A DNA stretch of 5,071 nt from contig CAMWMO010000157.1 of the NCBI GenBank assembly GCA_947175305.1, positions 1-5,071 of the forward strand. Direction: 5' to 3'. The position numbers were made by a program, and so were the translations under genes. This document shows positions 1 to 5,071 of the stretch, piece after piece; the first letter of the stretch is position 1; each line of letters starts with the position of its first letter. The notes below the pieces were generated by a model. The model was given only the letters and a program-made list of their open reading frames with translations. It was not told where the DNA came from and did no database searches. This DNA comes from an uncultured Lachnospiraceae bacterium (GTDB taxonomy: Bacteria > Bacillota > Clostridia > Lachnospirales > Lachnospiraceae).

Positions 1-8
1 ATCCCGCC

Positions 9-794
9 CTAGCCGGCCTTTTCTCCGCGATAAAATCTTTCAAACAAATGCGGTATATCCACCCTGGCAAAACCCTCGCCCTCATCCCAGATCATAATCT
101 CCGTATACAGAGGATTCTGCCCGTAGGAACAATGCACCGTCCCACCCGTATTGTGCTCCATACAGTTTTTCATCAGATTCATCACCGCCTCCATCGTCCA
201 GTCCAGATCGGCGGCTATGGCCATCTCCCCCAATTCCGGAATCTCTACTGAGGTACCTGTCTGCGCAAACAACTCCTGCAGATTATCCGCCGCCAGCATA
301 AGCACGGTGAAAACATCGATCTCTTCCCGCTGCAATGCCAGAGTACCGGCATCCAGCCGGGATAACACAAGCAGCGCCTCCTCCAAATGGGTAAGCCGCA
401 CAAGCTGCTTCTGTATCTGCGAAATTCTCTCCTCTCCATATTCTTTTTGCAGCATCTGCACCGACAGGGAGATGGCGGTGATCGGTGTTTTAATCTGATG
501 CGCAATATTGGACAGATTCTCGGCGAAAGCATTTCTTGCCTGCACAGCCGCATCCCTCGTCTGATAGAGAGATGTCACCGTCTTGTATATTTCATCCTCC
601 AGCCTGGAAAAAGTGTCCTCTCCCAGACTTTTGCACAACGGCACCCTTCCCATGACAGCCTGTTCCAGATAGGCTTCCAACGCCTGAATGCGTGCAGTCT
701 GCCGCTTCTTCCAACATCGTAAAAGAAGGGCGAAAAAAATAGCGCCAGCTAAAAACCCTGCTGCCGCAAAAATAATATTCCCCCATCCGCTCAT
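9..794 (-). CDS. Sensor histidine kinase, truncated by an in-frame TAG before the G2 box
   Basis: This is the membrane sensor kinase of a two-component system; it would autophosphorylate on histidine and pass the phosphate to the response regulator encoded just upstream. The 261-residue product has one hydrophobic segment (about 5-26), a charged linker (about 28-88), and a HisKA domain with phosphoacceptor H99 in HQIKTP. The HATPase domain shows an N box (N206 and N210), a G1 box (D237-E-G-E-G241) and an F box (FERFYRG, 251-257). It then stops at TAG (9-11), where family members continue into the GxGxG lid motif and the last roughly 30-40 residues. There is almost no extracytoplasmic part, so it probably senses through the membrane, a partner protein or the cytoplasm. 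The start is supported by GGAGG 7 bases upstream and by an ATGA overlap with the regulator stop, implying translational coupling. As read, ATP binding should be impaired. The cause may be a nonsense mutation, a frameshift or a sequence error. Family identity is sure; intactness is doubtful. Confidence 0.9.
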   Translation of the reverse strand: MSGWGNIIFAAAGFLAGAIFFALLLRCWKKRQTARIQALEAYLEQAVMGRVPLCKSLGEDTFSRLEDEIYKTVTSLYQTRDAAVQARNAFAENLSNIAHQIKTPITAISLSVQMLQKEYGEERISQIQKQLVRLTHLEEALLVLSRLDAGTLALQREEIDVFTVLMLAADNLQELFAQTGTSVEIPELGEMAIAADLDWTMEAVMNLMKNCMEHNTGGTVHCSYGQNPLYTEIMIWDEGEGFARVDIPHLFERFYRGEKAG

Positions 795-1468
795 ACTGTA
801 TCCTCCATGCGATATCCTATACTCCTGACCGTTTTCAGACAGGAGGGCTGACCAAGCTTATCCCGCAGACGCTTTATCGTGACCGTCAAAGTATTGTCAT
901 TCACATAATTGCCGTGTACATCCCATACCTGCTCTAAAATACGCTCTCTGGTAACTGTCTTTCCCTCGTTTTGCATCAGATAATAAAGCAGCTCATACTC
1001 CACAGCGCTTAAGTCAACCTCCCCGGAATGATCGGAAACCGTCCTGCGGTCCAGATCCATCACGATCCCACCGCAGGAAAGATATTGCTTTGTTACATTG
1101 CCCGTTCTCCGAAGCAGGGCCTGAATCCGGGAATATAATACATCCAGATCGAAGGGCTTCACCACATAATCATCGGCGCCGCTTTGAAACCCCGAGACAA
1201 TGTCGCGGGAATCCCCTCGGACCGTGAGGAAAATAACAGGCAGCGCTTTCCACTTGCCGCGAATCCATCGGCACAGATTCTCCCCCTGCCCGTCCGGCAT
1301 ATTCAAGTCGATCAGGACAATGGTCGGCACACATGCCTGCAGGGCCTGTCTGGCCCTGGCAATCGTGCGATATACTGTCACCTGGCATCCCTTTTCCTCC
1401 AGATATTTTTTTACCATATCCGCTATGTCTAAGTCATCCTCGACATAATATATTTCCACCACAGCCAT
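791..1468 (-). CDS. OmpR/PhoB-family response regulator
   Basis: This is a DNA-binding response regulator activated by phosphotransfer from the adjacent kinase. Numbering from the first possible ATG (1489), the receiver domain spans about 13-127, with acidic pocket E17-D18-D19, phosphoacceptor D61 in LIDLNMPDG, switch residue T89 and invariant K111 in KPFDLD. A winged-helix DNA-binding domain follows (about 135-230), with the typical WDVHGNYVNDNTL and IKRLRDKL segments and the terminal RSIGYRM wing. The start chosen here is the third ATG (1468, giving 225 residues), because GGAAGG lies 6 bases before it; the ATGs at 1489 and 1486 have no ribosome site and would add 7 or 6 residues. The gene ends in a 4-base ATGA overlap with the kinase. 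It resembles the VncR-like regulators of Firmicutes, but the targets cannot be named. An 11-bp-spaced repeat in its own promoter suggests autoregulation. Confidence 0.95.
   Translation of the reverse strand: MAVVEIYYVEDDLDIADMVKKYLEEKGCQVTVYRTIARARQALQACVPTIVLIDLNMPDGQGENLCRWIRGKWKALPVIFLTVRGDSRDIVSGFQSGADDYVVKPFDLDVLYSRIQALLRRTGNVTKQYLSCGGIVMDLDRRTVSDHSGEVDLSAVEYELLYYLMQNEGKTVTRERILEQVWDVHGNYVNDNTLTVTIKRLRDKLGQPSCLKTVRSIGYRMEDTV
802..806 (-). promoter_or_regulatory. Ribosome binding site of the histidine kinase gene
   Basis: GGAGG on the minus strand lies within the 3' end of the response regulator gene, about 7 bases before the kinase ATG. It fixes the kinase start and shows that the gene was built for coupled translation with the regulator. 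Confidence 0.75.
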
Positions 1469-1474
1469 GTTCCG

Positions 1475-1480
1475 CCTTCC
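1475..1480 (-). promoter_or_regulatory. Ribosome binding site that decides the response regulator start
   Basis: GGAAGG on the minus strand is 6 bases before the ATG at 1468; an overlapping AGGCGG sits closer. The two upstream ATGs (1489 and 1486) are preceded only by an A/T-rich stretch without a Shine-Dalgarno match, so 1468 is the preferred start. Confidence 0.6.
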
Positions 1481-1504
1481 GTCCATCATATTTTCGCAAG
1501 TTAC

Positions 1505-1622
1505 AGGGCAGAGCCCCGAAAAACCTACGGTTTCCCGGGGTCGCTTCGCTCGTCAAATGAACGAAGATATATCTGCTCGAGCAAGCTCGGCATTTATATC
1601 TTCGTTCGCTTGACTCTGCCCT
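1505..1622. repeat. 118-base structured inverted-repeat element in the leader of the two-component operon
   Basis: A perfect 9-bp terminal inverted repeat (1505-1513 with 1614-1622, AGGGCAGAG/CTCTGCCCT) encloses two hairpins. The first (1514-1540) is CCCCG/CGGGG, an AA/CC internal loop, then AAACC/GGTTT around TAC. The second (1553-1613) has 19-bp arms (1553-1571 with 1595-1613) carrying two mismatches; its 23-base loop can fold further and contains the 10-bp palindrome TGCTCGAGCA (1574-1583). A 12-base link (1541-1552) joins the hairpins. The flanks cgcaa (1495-1499) and ttgcg (1623-1627) can extend the outer stem past a 5-base bulge. Neither hairpin is followed by a T run, so it is not an ordinary terminator. 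The compact multi-branch fold with terminal inverted repeats suggests a dispersed intergenic repeat (MITE- or REP-like) or a structured leader RNA. Copy number cannot be judged from this window. Confidence 0.75.
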
Positions 1623-1630
1623 TTGCGCAT

Positions 1631-1663
1631 ATTATACCAGAAAAATATGACAGTTTCGTGACA
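1631..1663 (-). promoter_or_regulatory. Extended -10 promoter with a direct-repeat regulator site, for the two-component operon
   Basis: On the minus strand a consensus TATAAT (1631-1636) is preceded by TGG, giving an extended -10 element. No good -35 hexamer occurs at 16-18 bases; TTGTCA is 22 bases away. Instead, two TGTCA copies (1659-1663 and 1648-1652) are spaced exactly 11 bp apart, the nearer one ending 11 bp before the -10. This is the layout of OmpR/PhoB-type activator sites that stand in for a -35. Transcription should start near 1624, at the edge of the structured element. The -10 is convincing; binding by the encoded regulator is inferred. Confidence 0.65.
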
Positions 1664-1701
1664 AACTTAGCGGACACTTCTCATACATTCTTTGTCTTCC
1701 C

Positions 1702-3084
1702 CTACTGTATATGATTTCCGGCCTTTTTCTTTCTCTCCTGTATCTCCTTTACCACCTCGTTATAGGCTTTTCTGTTCAACCGGTAGAAAAACAGGACGAC
1801 CGCTGTCACCACCCAGAGCACGCCCGGAACCGTCGTGAAGGAGTGCTTGATGATAGCAAGCACTGCCGGATTCTGCTGCTGGTTCGCCACATACCCTGCC
1901 TGCCCCAAAATCAGCGCGAGAAGGGAAGTGCCGATGGCCATACCGATTTTATTTCCCAGCGAGATAAAGGCATACTGAAATCCGTCGTTTCTAAGCCCTG
2001 TCTTCCACTCCCCGTACTCCACACAGTCCGGAACGATCGCGTAGATTGCCGTGTTGAAACCGGAAAAGAAAAACTGTGCCAGACAGGAGAACAGGTAAAA
2101 GGGAATCGGCGACCTGCCCACGGTAAAGAAATACATACAGAACATGCTGATTCCCGTAAGCAGAGCAAAAATTGATGCCGAGCGTCCTTTGTTATTAGTC
2201 AATTTAAATACCAGCGGAAAGCACGCTGCGCCTATAATGGAGGGGATGATGATAACCAGTGAATAGGTACTGAACAGCGCGTTATTCCCCTCCACATAGG
2301 TAAAGTAGTAAAGTGCATCCGCATTTCTGCCGTACAGCGTCACACCGAAGAGAAACTGTCCCGCAACCGCGATCATGTACGGTTTATTTTTCGCCACCGA
2401 GGTTAATTGTGTCTTCAAGGAAGTCTTTTCCTTTTCCGGGATCTCCACCACTTCCTTTGTCTTCGCAAAACAGAAAATATGGCACGCTGCAAAAATACAG
2501 CCGTACAAAACAGCGATGAGCAGGTAGCCTCTCTTGTCATTTCCATTGCCCAGAGCCGCGATCAGCGGAACAGTTATAATATTGATAATGCCGATGGCGA
2601 TCATGGCGCTGACCGAACGAAAGGTATTGATCTTCGCTCTCTCCTCTATGTTCTGCGTCATCGCCCCACACAGCGTTCCATACGGGATATTGACACAGGT
2701 GTAGCCAAGCACCAGAATACAGTAAGTCACCGCCATATAGACGATTTTCGCCGTGGACGGCCAGTTCGGATGCGCCCAGAAAGTAAGCATCAGCACAAAA
2801 GCTGTCAGCGGCGCCGCGATCAATAGCCATGGGCGGTATCGCCCCCAGCGCGAATGCGTCTTATCCGTCAATCCGCCGATGACCGGATCGTTGATGGCAT
2901 CCCAGAAGCGTGAGAAGAGCATCAGCCCTGCCACGGCTCCCATACCGATTCCGAAAACATCGGTATAAAATATCATCAAAAAATTCCCCACAAACATCCA
3001 ACTGAAATTACAGCCCACATCTCCCATGCCATAAGCTATCTTACTGATAAGCGGCACCTTTATATTTGTATCTTTCTGCTCCAT
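1702..3084 (-). CDS. GPH-family (MelB-like) sugar/polyol:cation symporter
   Basis: This integral membrane carrier belongs to the glycoside-pentoside-hexuronide:cation symporter family within the MFS fold and would import a sugar, glycoside or polyol with H+ or Na+. It is 460 residues long, normal for the family, with about 12 hydrophobic segments. The helix II signature DAINDPVIGGLTDKT (from D62) carries D62 and D66 at the places of the MelB cation-site aspartates, followed by RWGRYRPWLL (79-88). The C-terminal family motif VPDCVEYGEWKTGLRNDG (351-368) includes K361, matching the conserved MelB lysine of that region. The cytoplasmic tail is basic. The start is supported by AGGAGA (3091-3096) 6 bases before the ATG. 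It follows the polyol dehydrogenase gene after 43 bases with no promoter or terminator seen between, so the two are probably cotranscribed; the substrate is therefore likely a polyol or related sugar, though GPH substrates cannot be read from sequence alone. It ends with TAG. Confidence 0.93.
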   Translation of the reverse strand: MEQKDTNIKVPLISKIAYGMGDVGCNFSWMFVGNFLMIFYTDVFGIGMGAVAGLMLFSRFWDAINDPVIGGLTDKTHSRWGRYRPWLLIAAPLTAFVLMLTFWAHPNWPSTAKIVYMAVTYCILVLGYTCVNIPYGTLCGAMTQNIEERAKINTFRSVSAMIAIGIINIITVPLIAALGNGNDKRGYLLIAVLYGCIFAACHIFCFAKTKEVVEIPEKEKTSLKTQLTSVAKNKPYMIAVAGQFLFGVTLYGRNADALYYFTYVEGNNALFSTYSLVIIIPSIIGAACFPLVFKLTNNKGRSASIFALLTGISMFCMYFFTVGRSPIPFYLFSCLAQFFFSGFNTAIYAIVPDCVEYGEWKTGLRNDGFQYAFISLGNKIGMAIGTSLLALILGQAGYVANQQQNPAVLAIIKHSFTTVPGVLWVVTAVVLFFYRLNRKAYNEVVKEIQERKKKAGNHIQ

Positions 3085-3090
3085 AAGAAA

Positions 3091-3096
3091 TCTCCT
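3091..3096 (-). promoter_or_regulatory. Ribosome binding site of the symporter gene
   Basis: AGGAGA on the minus strand lies 6 bases before the symporter ATG, within the 43-base gap after the dehydrogenase stop. It indicates independent ribosome entry within a shared transcript. Confidence 0.75.
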
Positions 3097-3127
3097 CTCT
3101 CCCGATAACCTGCCCCGTTTAATGCCT

Positions 3128-4183
3128 TTACTGCTCCTTCGCGATGCGGATCACCGCTTTCACAATATCCGCTTTATTATTCACGCTGTAATCCATTGCT
3201 TTCTGCGCCTCGTCCAGATCAAACACATCTGTCACGATTCCCTTTAAATTAACCTTTCCGGATGCAACAGCTTCAATGGCCATAGGATAAATATGGCGGT
3301 AGCGGAACACGGTCTTGAAGGTAAGTTCCTTATCCAAAGCCAGACTCATCGGCAGAGTCATCTCGCCGCTCTTACTGTATCCCACCAGCACGATCGTCGC
3401 GCCCTTTTTCGTCATGTGAATCGTCTGCACGGTCGTGATCTGTGTCCCCGCCGTCTCAACCGCCAGATCACAGCCCTTTCCGTCAGTCAGTTTCCTGACC
3501 TCCTCCACCGCATCCGTCTGCGCACCATTGATTACACCGTCCGCTCCCAGTTCCATCGCTTTCTGCAGGCGTTTTTCCATAATATCTACCACATATACCT
3601 TGGAGACACCCATAGCCTTTAATGCCATCATCGTCACCAGACCGATACAGCCCGCACCCATGACCACCGCCGTCTGTCCGGCCTGTGCGCCGCCCTGCAT
3701 AGCCGCGTGGAATCCCACCGCCAGCGGCTCAATCAATGCGCCCTCCATAGTGCTCACATTGTCCGGAAGTTTGAAACACAGATCAGCTTCGTGAGCAACA
3801 TACTCTTGAAATACACCATCTATCGGAGGCGTTGCAAAGAACACCACATCCGGACAGAGATTATAGCGACCGGTCTTACAGAACTCGCAGTGTCCGCAGG
3901 TCTTTCCCGGCTCCAAGGCCACTCTGTCCCCGACTTTCAGATGTTTTACATCTTTTCCGACCTCTACCACTGTTCCGCCCGGCTCGTGCCCCAGAACAAA
4001 AGGCGGATTCACCACATAATCCCCGATCGCACCCGTCTCATAATAGTGGAGATCGCTGCCGCAGATACCAACATACTCCAACTTTACAAGAACCTCATTA
4101 TCCTTTGCCTTGGGAATATCCCGCTCCTCAAATCCCATTTTTCCGATGCCCAGCATAACTGCAGTTTTCATTTTCCCTTCCAT
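3128..4183 (-). CDS. Zinc-dependent polyol dehydrogenase (sorbitol/xylitol/L-iditol 2-dehydrogenase type)
   Basis: This cytoplasmic medium-chain dehydrogenase would oxidise a polyol to its ketose with NAD+. The 351-residue product has a GroES-like catalytic domain with zinc ligands C41 (ICGSDLH) and H66-E67 (GHEPGG), and E152 in IEPLAVG. The structural-zinc cysteines C96, C99, C102 and C110 are all present. The Rossmann fold has GAGCIG (176-181) and D200 at the end of the second strand, which favours NAD over [12 protein letters not shown] (293-300) matches the polyol-dehydrogenase substrate region. The ATG at 4183 is chosen because AGGAGG lies 8 bases before it and the length is then normal; extending the frame to 4294 would add 37 lysine- and tyrosine-rich residues translated from the promoter itself. 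It is the first gene after a strong promoter and is followed by the symporter. Whether the substrate is sorbitol, xylitol, L-arabitol or another polyol cannot be decided. Confidence 0.94.
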   Translation of the reverse strand: MEGKMKTAVMLGIGKMGFEERDIPKAKDNEVLVKLEYVGICGSDLHYYETGAIGDYVVNPPFVLGHEPGGTVVEVGKDVKHLKVGDRVALEPGKTCGHCEFCKTGRYNLCPDVVFFATPPIDGVFQEYVAHEADLCFKLPDNVSTMEGALIEPLAVGFHAAMQGGAQAGQTAVVMGAGCIGLVTMMALKAMGVSKVYVVDIMEKRLQKAMELGADGVINGAQTDAVEEVRKLTDGKGCDLAVETAGTQITTVQTIHMTKKGATIVLVGYSKSGEMTLPMSLALDKELTFKTVFRYRHIYPMAIEAVASGKVNLKGIVTDVFDLDEAQKAMDYSVNNKADIVKAVIRIAKEQ

Positions 4184-4191
4184 GACGTTAT

Positions 4192-4197
4192 CCTCCT
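4192..4197 (-). promoter_or_regulatory. Ribosome binding site that decides the dehydrogenase start
   Basis: A perfect AGGAGG on the minus strand, 8 bases before the ATG at 4183. It excludes the longer frame that begins at 4294; a second in-frame ATG at 4168 has only a weaker GGAAGGG in front. Confidence 0.8.
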
Positions 4198-4236
4198 CTT
4201 TTCTTTTTAATTTATAAAATACTTTATTAAATAGTT

Positions 4237-4256
4237 TTATTATGTATTTATAATAA
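4237..4256. promoter_or_regulatory. Candidate operator: 20-bp palindrome over the -10 and start site
   Basis: TTATTAT and ATAATAA form a perfect 7-bp inverted repeat around 6 bases (4237-4243 and 4250-4256). It covers the -10 element and predicted start point, where a bound repressor would block transcription. ROK repressors such as NagC, Mlc and XylR are known to bind A/T-rich palindromes, so the protein encoded upstream is a candidate. The surrounding DNA is very A/T-rich, so chance symmetry is possible. Confidence 0.4.
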
Positions 4257-4278
4257 GTCTGAGTATAGGGTTTGTCAA
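4250..4278 (-). promoter_or_regulatory. Sigma-A promoter of the dehydrogenase-symporter operon
   Basis: On the minus strand TTGACA (4273-4278) is followed after exactly 17 bases by TATTAT (4250-4255). This is a near-consensus housekeeping promoter with start near 4243, giving an A/T-rich leader of about 60 bases. So strong a core promoter implies control by repression, in keeping with the palindrome that overlaps it and the neighbouring ROK protein. Confidence 0.82.
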
Positions 4279-4333
4279 TGTAATTCCGCACCATTAAAGC
4301 CTTTTCGTTACAATTCGCCAGTTTGAAACATCC

Positions 4334-4349
4334 GTTTTTATTAAAAAAC
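4334..4349. repeat. Short A/T inverted repeat downstream of the ROK terminator
   Basis: GTTTTT and AAAAAC form a perfect 6-bp inverted repeat around ATTA. It lies just past the terminator T run and upstream of the dehydrogenase promoter. It could be a second weak terminator-like hairpin or an A-tract element; composition alone may explain it. Confidence 0.3.
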
Positions 4350-4352
4350 TAC

Positions 4353-4373
4353 AAAAAAAGAGATCTCATCTCT
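4353..4373 (-). terminator. Putative intrinsic terminator of the ROK gene
   Basis: On the minus strand AGAGAT (4368-4373), loop GAG and ATCTCT (4359-4364) form a 6-bp stem that runs into seven Ts (4353-4359). It lies about 60 bases after the ROK stop codon and before the dehydrogenase promoter. The stem is short and only moderately GC-rich, so efficiency may be partial. A second AGAGAT copy within 4377-4383 could compete for the same right arm. Confidence 0.6.
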
Positions 4374-4433
4374 GAAATCTCTCAAACCTCAACCGCTCTG
4401 TACTATCACTGCCGCCTTATTCCTTACTGCTCC

Positions 4434-5071
4434 TCATACCCGGGCGACAAAATCATCGATCACATGAAAGGCCGCCCCCAGTGCCGCTGTCCCTTCTTTG
4501 TAATGACAACTCCTGACAAATCCGGCACCCTCCTCAAAAGTATTCCTGCGGGATACTCTGTCACGGATCTCCTGCATGTGTTCCTCCAGACAGCTTCCCA
4601 CGTAGCCGCCCAGAATAATGTCGCAGTCCAAAAGCATATGAATATTGTTTACTGCAAGTGACAGATATGTCATGTAATCATCCCACAGCTTCACGGCATC
4701 GGCATCCTTCCGCCGCAGTCTCTCAAAAAAGGCATCCAGGTTGCCGTCTGCAAGATCTGCCAAACGCTTTGCACTGCAGTACGCGTCCAGACACCCCTTC
4801 TTCCCGCAATAGCACACCTCTCCCTCCGGGACGACCGTCATATGCCCTACCTCTCCGCAGCGAAAGTGCTTTCCCTGTTCCAGCCTGCCGTCCCCAAAAA
4901 GGGCACCGCCCACCGTATTACTCAGGGAGAGATAAAAAAAGCTTTCCGTGCTTTCCAGGCGGCTCCCCTCCGCATAGGCTCCCGCGTTTGCATCGTTGAT
5001 AAAAAAGCAGGGATACGCAAAGAATCGGCTGACAGAAGCAAAAGCCAGAGACCGCAGCCCCAGAACATGTG
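4434..5071 (-). CDS. ROK-family protein (transcriptional repressor or sugar kinase), C-terminal part
   Basis: Only the last 211 residues are inside the window; the frame is open to the right edge and the start is missing. A GTG at 4913 is not the real start, because clear ROK sequence continues upstream of it. Numbering from the first complete codon, FINDANAG (23-30) is the ROK active-site segment, with D26 at the catalytic aspartate position. NTVGGALFGDGR (51-62) is the glycine-rich loop region. H76, C86, C88 and C93 form the ROK zinc motif GHx9CxCGxxGC, which is followed by D95 where glutamate is usual. NNIHMLLDCDIILGGYVG in the last third is the helix-strand part of the second actin-like lobe. 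A repressor would carry an N-terminal winged helix, which cannot be seen here. The position just before a polyol operon favours a XylR/NagC-type repressor, while the retained catalytic segment leaves a kinase possible. It ends with TGA. Confidence 0.9.
   Translation of the reverse strand, partial: HVLGLRSLAFASVSRFFAYPCFFINDANAGAYAEGSRLESTESFFYLSLSNTVGGALFGDGRLEQGKHFRCGEVGHMTVVPEGEVCYCGKKGCLDAYCSAKRLADLADGNLDAFFERLRRKDADAVKLWDDYMTYLSLAVNNIHMLLDCDIILGGYVGSCLEEHMQEIRDRVSRRNTFEEGAGFVRSCHYKEGTAALGAAFHVIDDFVARV

Noticed and set aside
9..11. Amber codon read through as an amino acid
   Set aside because: The symporter ends at TAG as a normal stop and no suppressor tRNA is visible; nonsense mutation, frameshift or sequence error is simpler, although read-through cannot be excluded from this window.
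1514..1540. GC-rich hairpin as an intrinsic terminator for the symporter or for the opposite strand
   Set aside because: On neither strand is the stem followed by a T run; it leads directly into the outer stem or the linker.
1711..2175. Plus-strand 154-codon frame opposite the symporter
   Set aside because: Low-similarity, charge-rich translation lying entirely over a well-supported membrane protein gene; no promoter or ribosome site.
3293..4210. Long plus-strand open frames opposite the dehydrogenase
   Set aside because: They mirror the codon pattern of the minus-strand gene, are rich in His/Arg/Pro/Ser, show no motif and lack ribosome sites; they are antisense shadows.
4308..4325. Catabolite-response (cre) site upstream of the dehydrogenase promoter
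   Set aside because: TTGTAACGAAAA on the minus strand resembles the consensus only if shifted by one base and lacks the right half.
4434..4913. GTG at 4913 as the start of a short 159-residue ROK protein
   Set aside because: The same frame stays open to the window edge and encodes the conserved NDAN segment and the strand before the glycine loop.
1..5071. CRISPR array, tRNA or rRNA genes, transposase genes
   Set aside because: No regularly spaced repeats, cloverleaf with conserved arms, rRNA-like stretch or transposase motif was seen on either strand.

Overview
The window reads as part of a Clostridia chromosome, most likely a gut Lachnospiraceae-type organism. This is inferred from strong AGGAGG-like ribosome sites, a consensus sigma-A promoter, the style of the two-component system, a GPH-type sugar symporter and a ROK protein; no marker gene fixes the taxon. 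All five genes lie on the minus strand, so transcription runs from the right edge to the left edge.

From right to left, in the direction of transcription: (1) the C-terminal 211 residues of a ROK-family protein (repressor or sugar kinase), whose start lies beyond the right edge, followed by a plausible intrinsic terminator. (2) A 250-base intergenic region with a near-perfect sigma-A promoter and a 20-bp palindrome over its -10 element. (3) A zinc-dependent polyol dehydrogenase of the sorbitol/xylitol dehydrogenase type, then, 43 bases on, a GPH-family cation symporter. These two look like a polyol or sugar uptake-and-oxidation operon, and the ROK protein is the obvious candidate regulator. 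(4) A 233-base intergenic region holding an extended -10 promoter, an 11-bp-spaced direct repeat of the kind bound by OmpR-type regulators, and a 118-base highly structured inverted-repeat element beginning at the predicted transcription start. (5) An OmpR-family response regulator overlapping by 4 bases a sensor histidine kinase gene.

The histidine kinase frame ends at an amber codon after the F box and before the G2 ATP-lid motif, so as read the kinase is truncated. The most unusual material is the structured element between the symporter and the two-component genes, its placement as the predicted 5' leader of the regulator mRNA, the putative autoregulatory repeat above it, and the broken kinase. 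No CRISPR array, rRNA, tRNA or transposase gene is visible.
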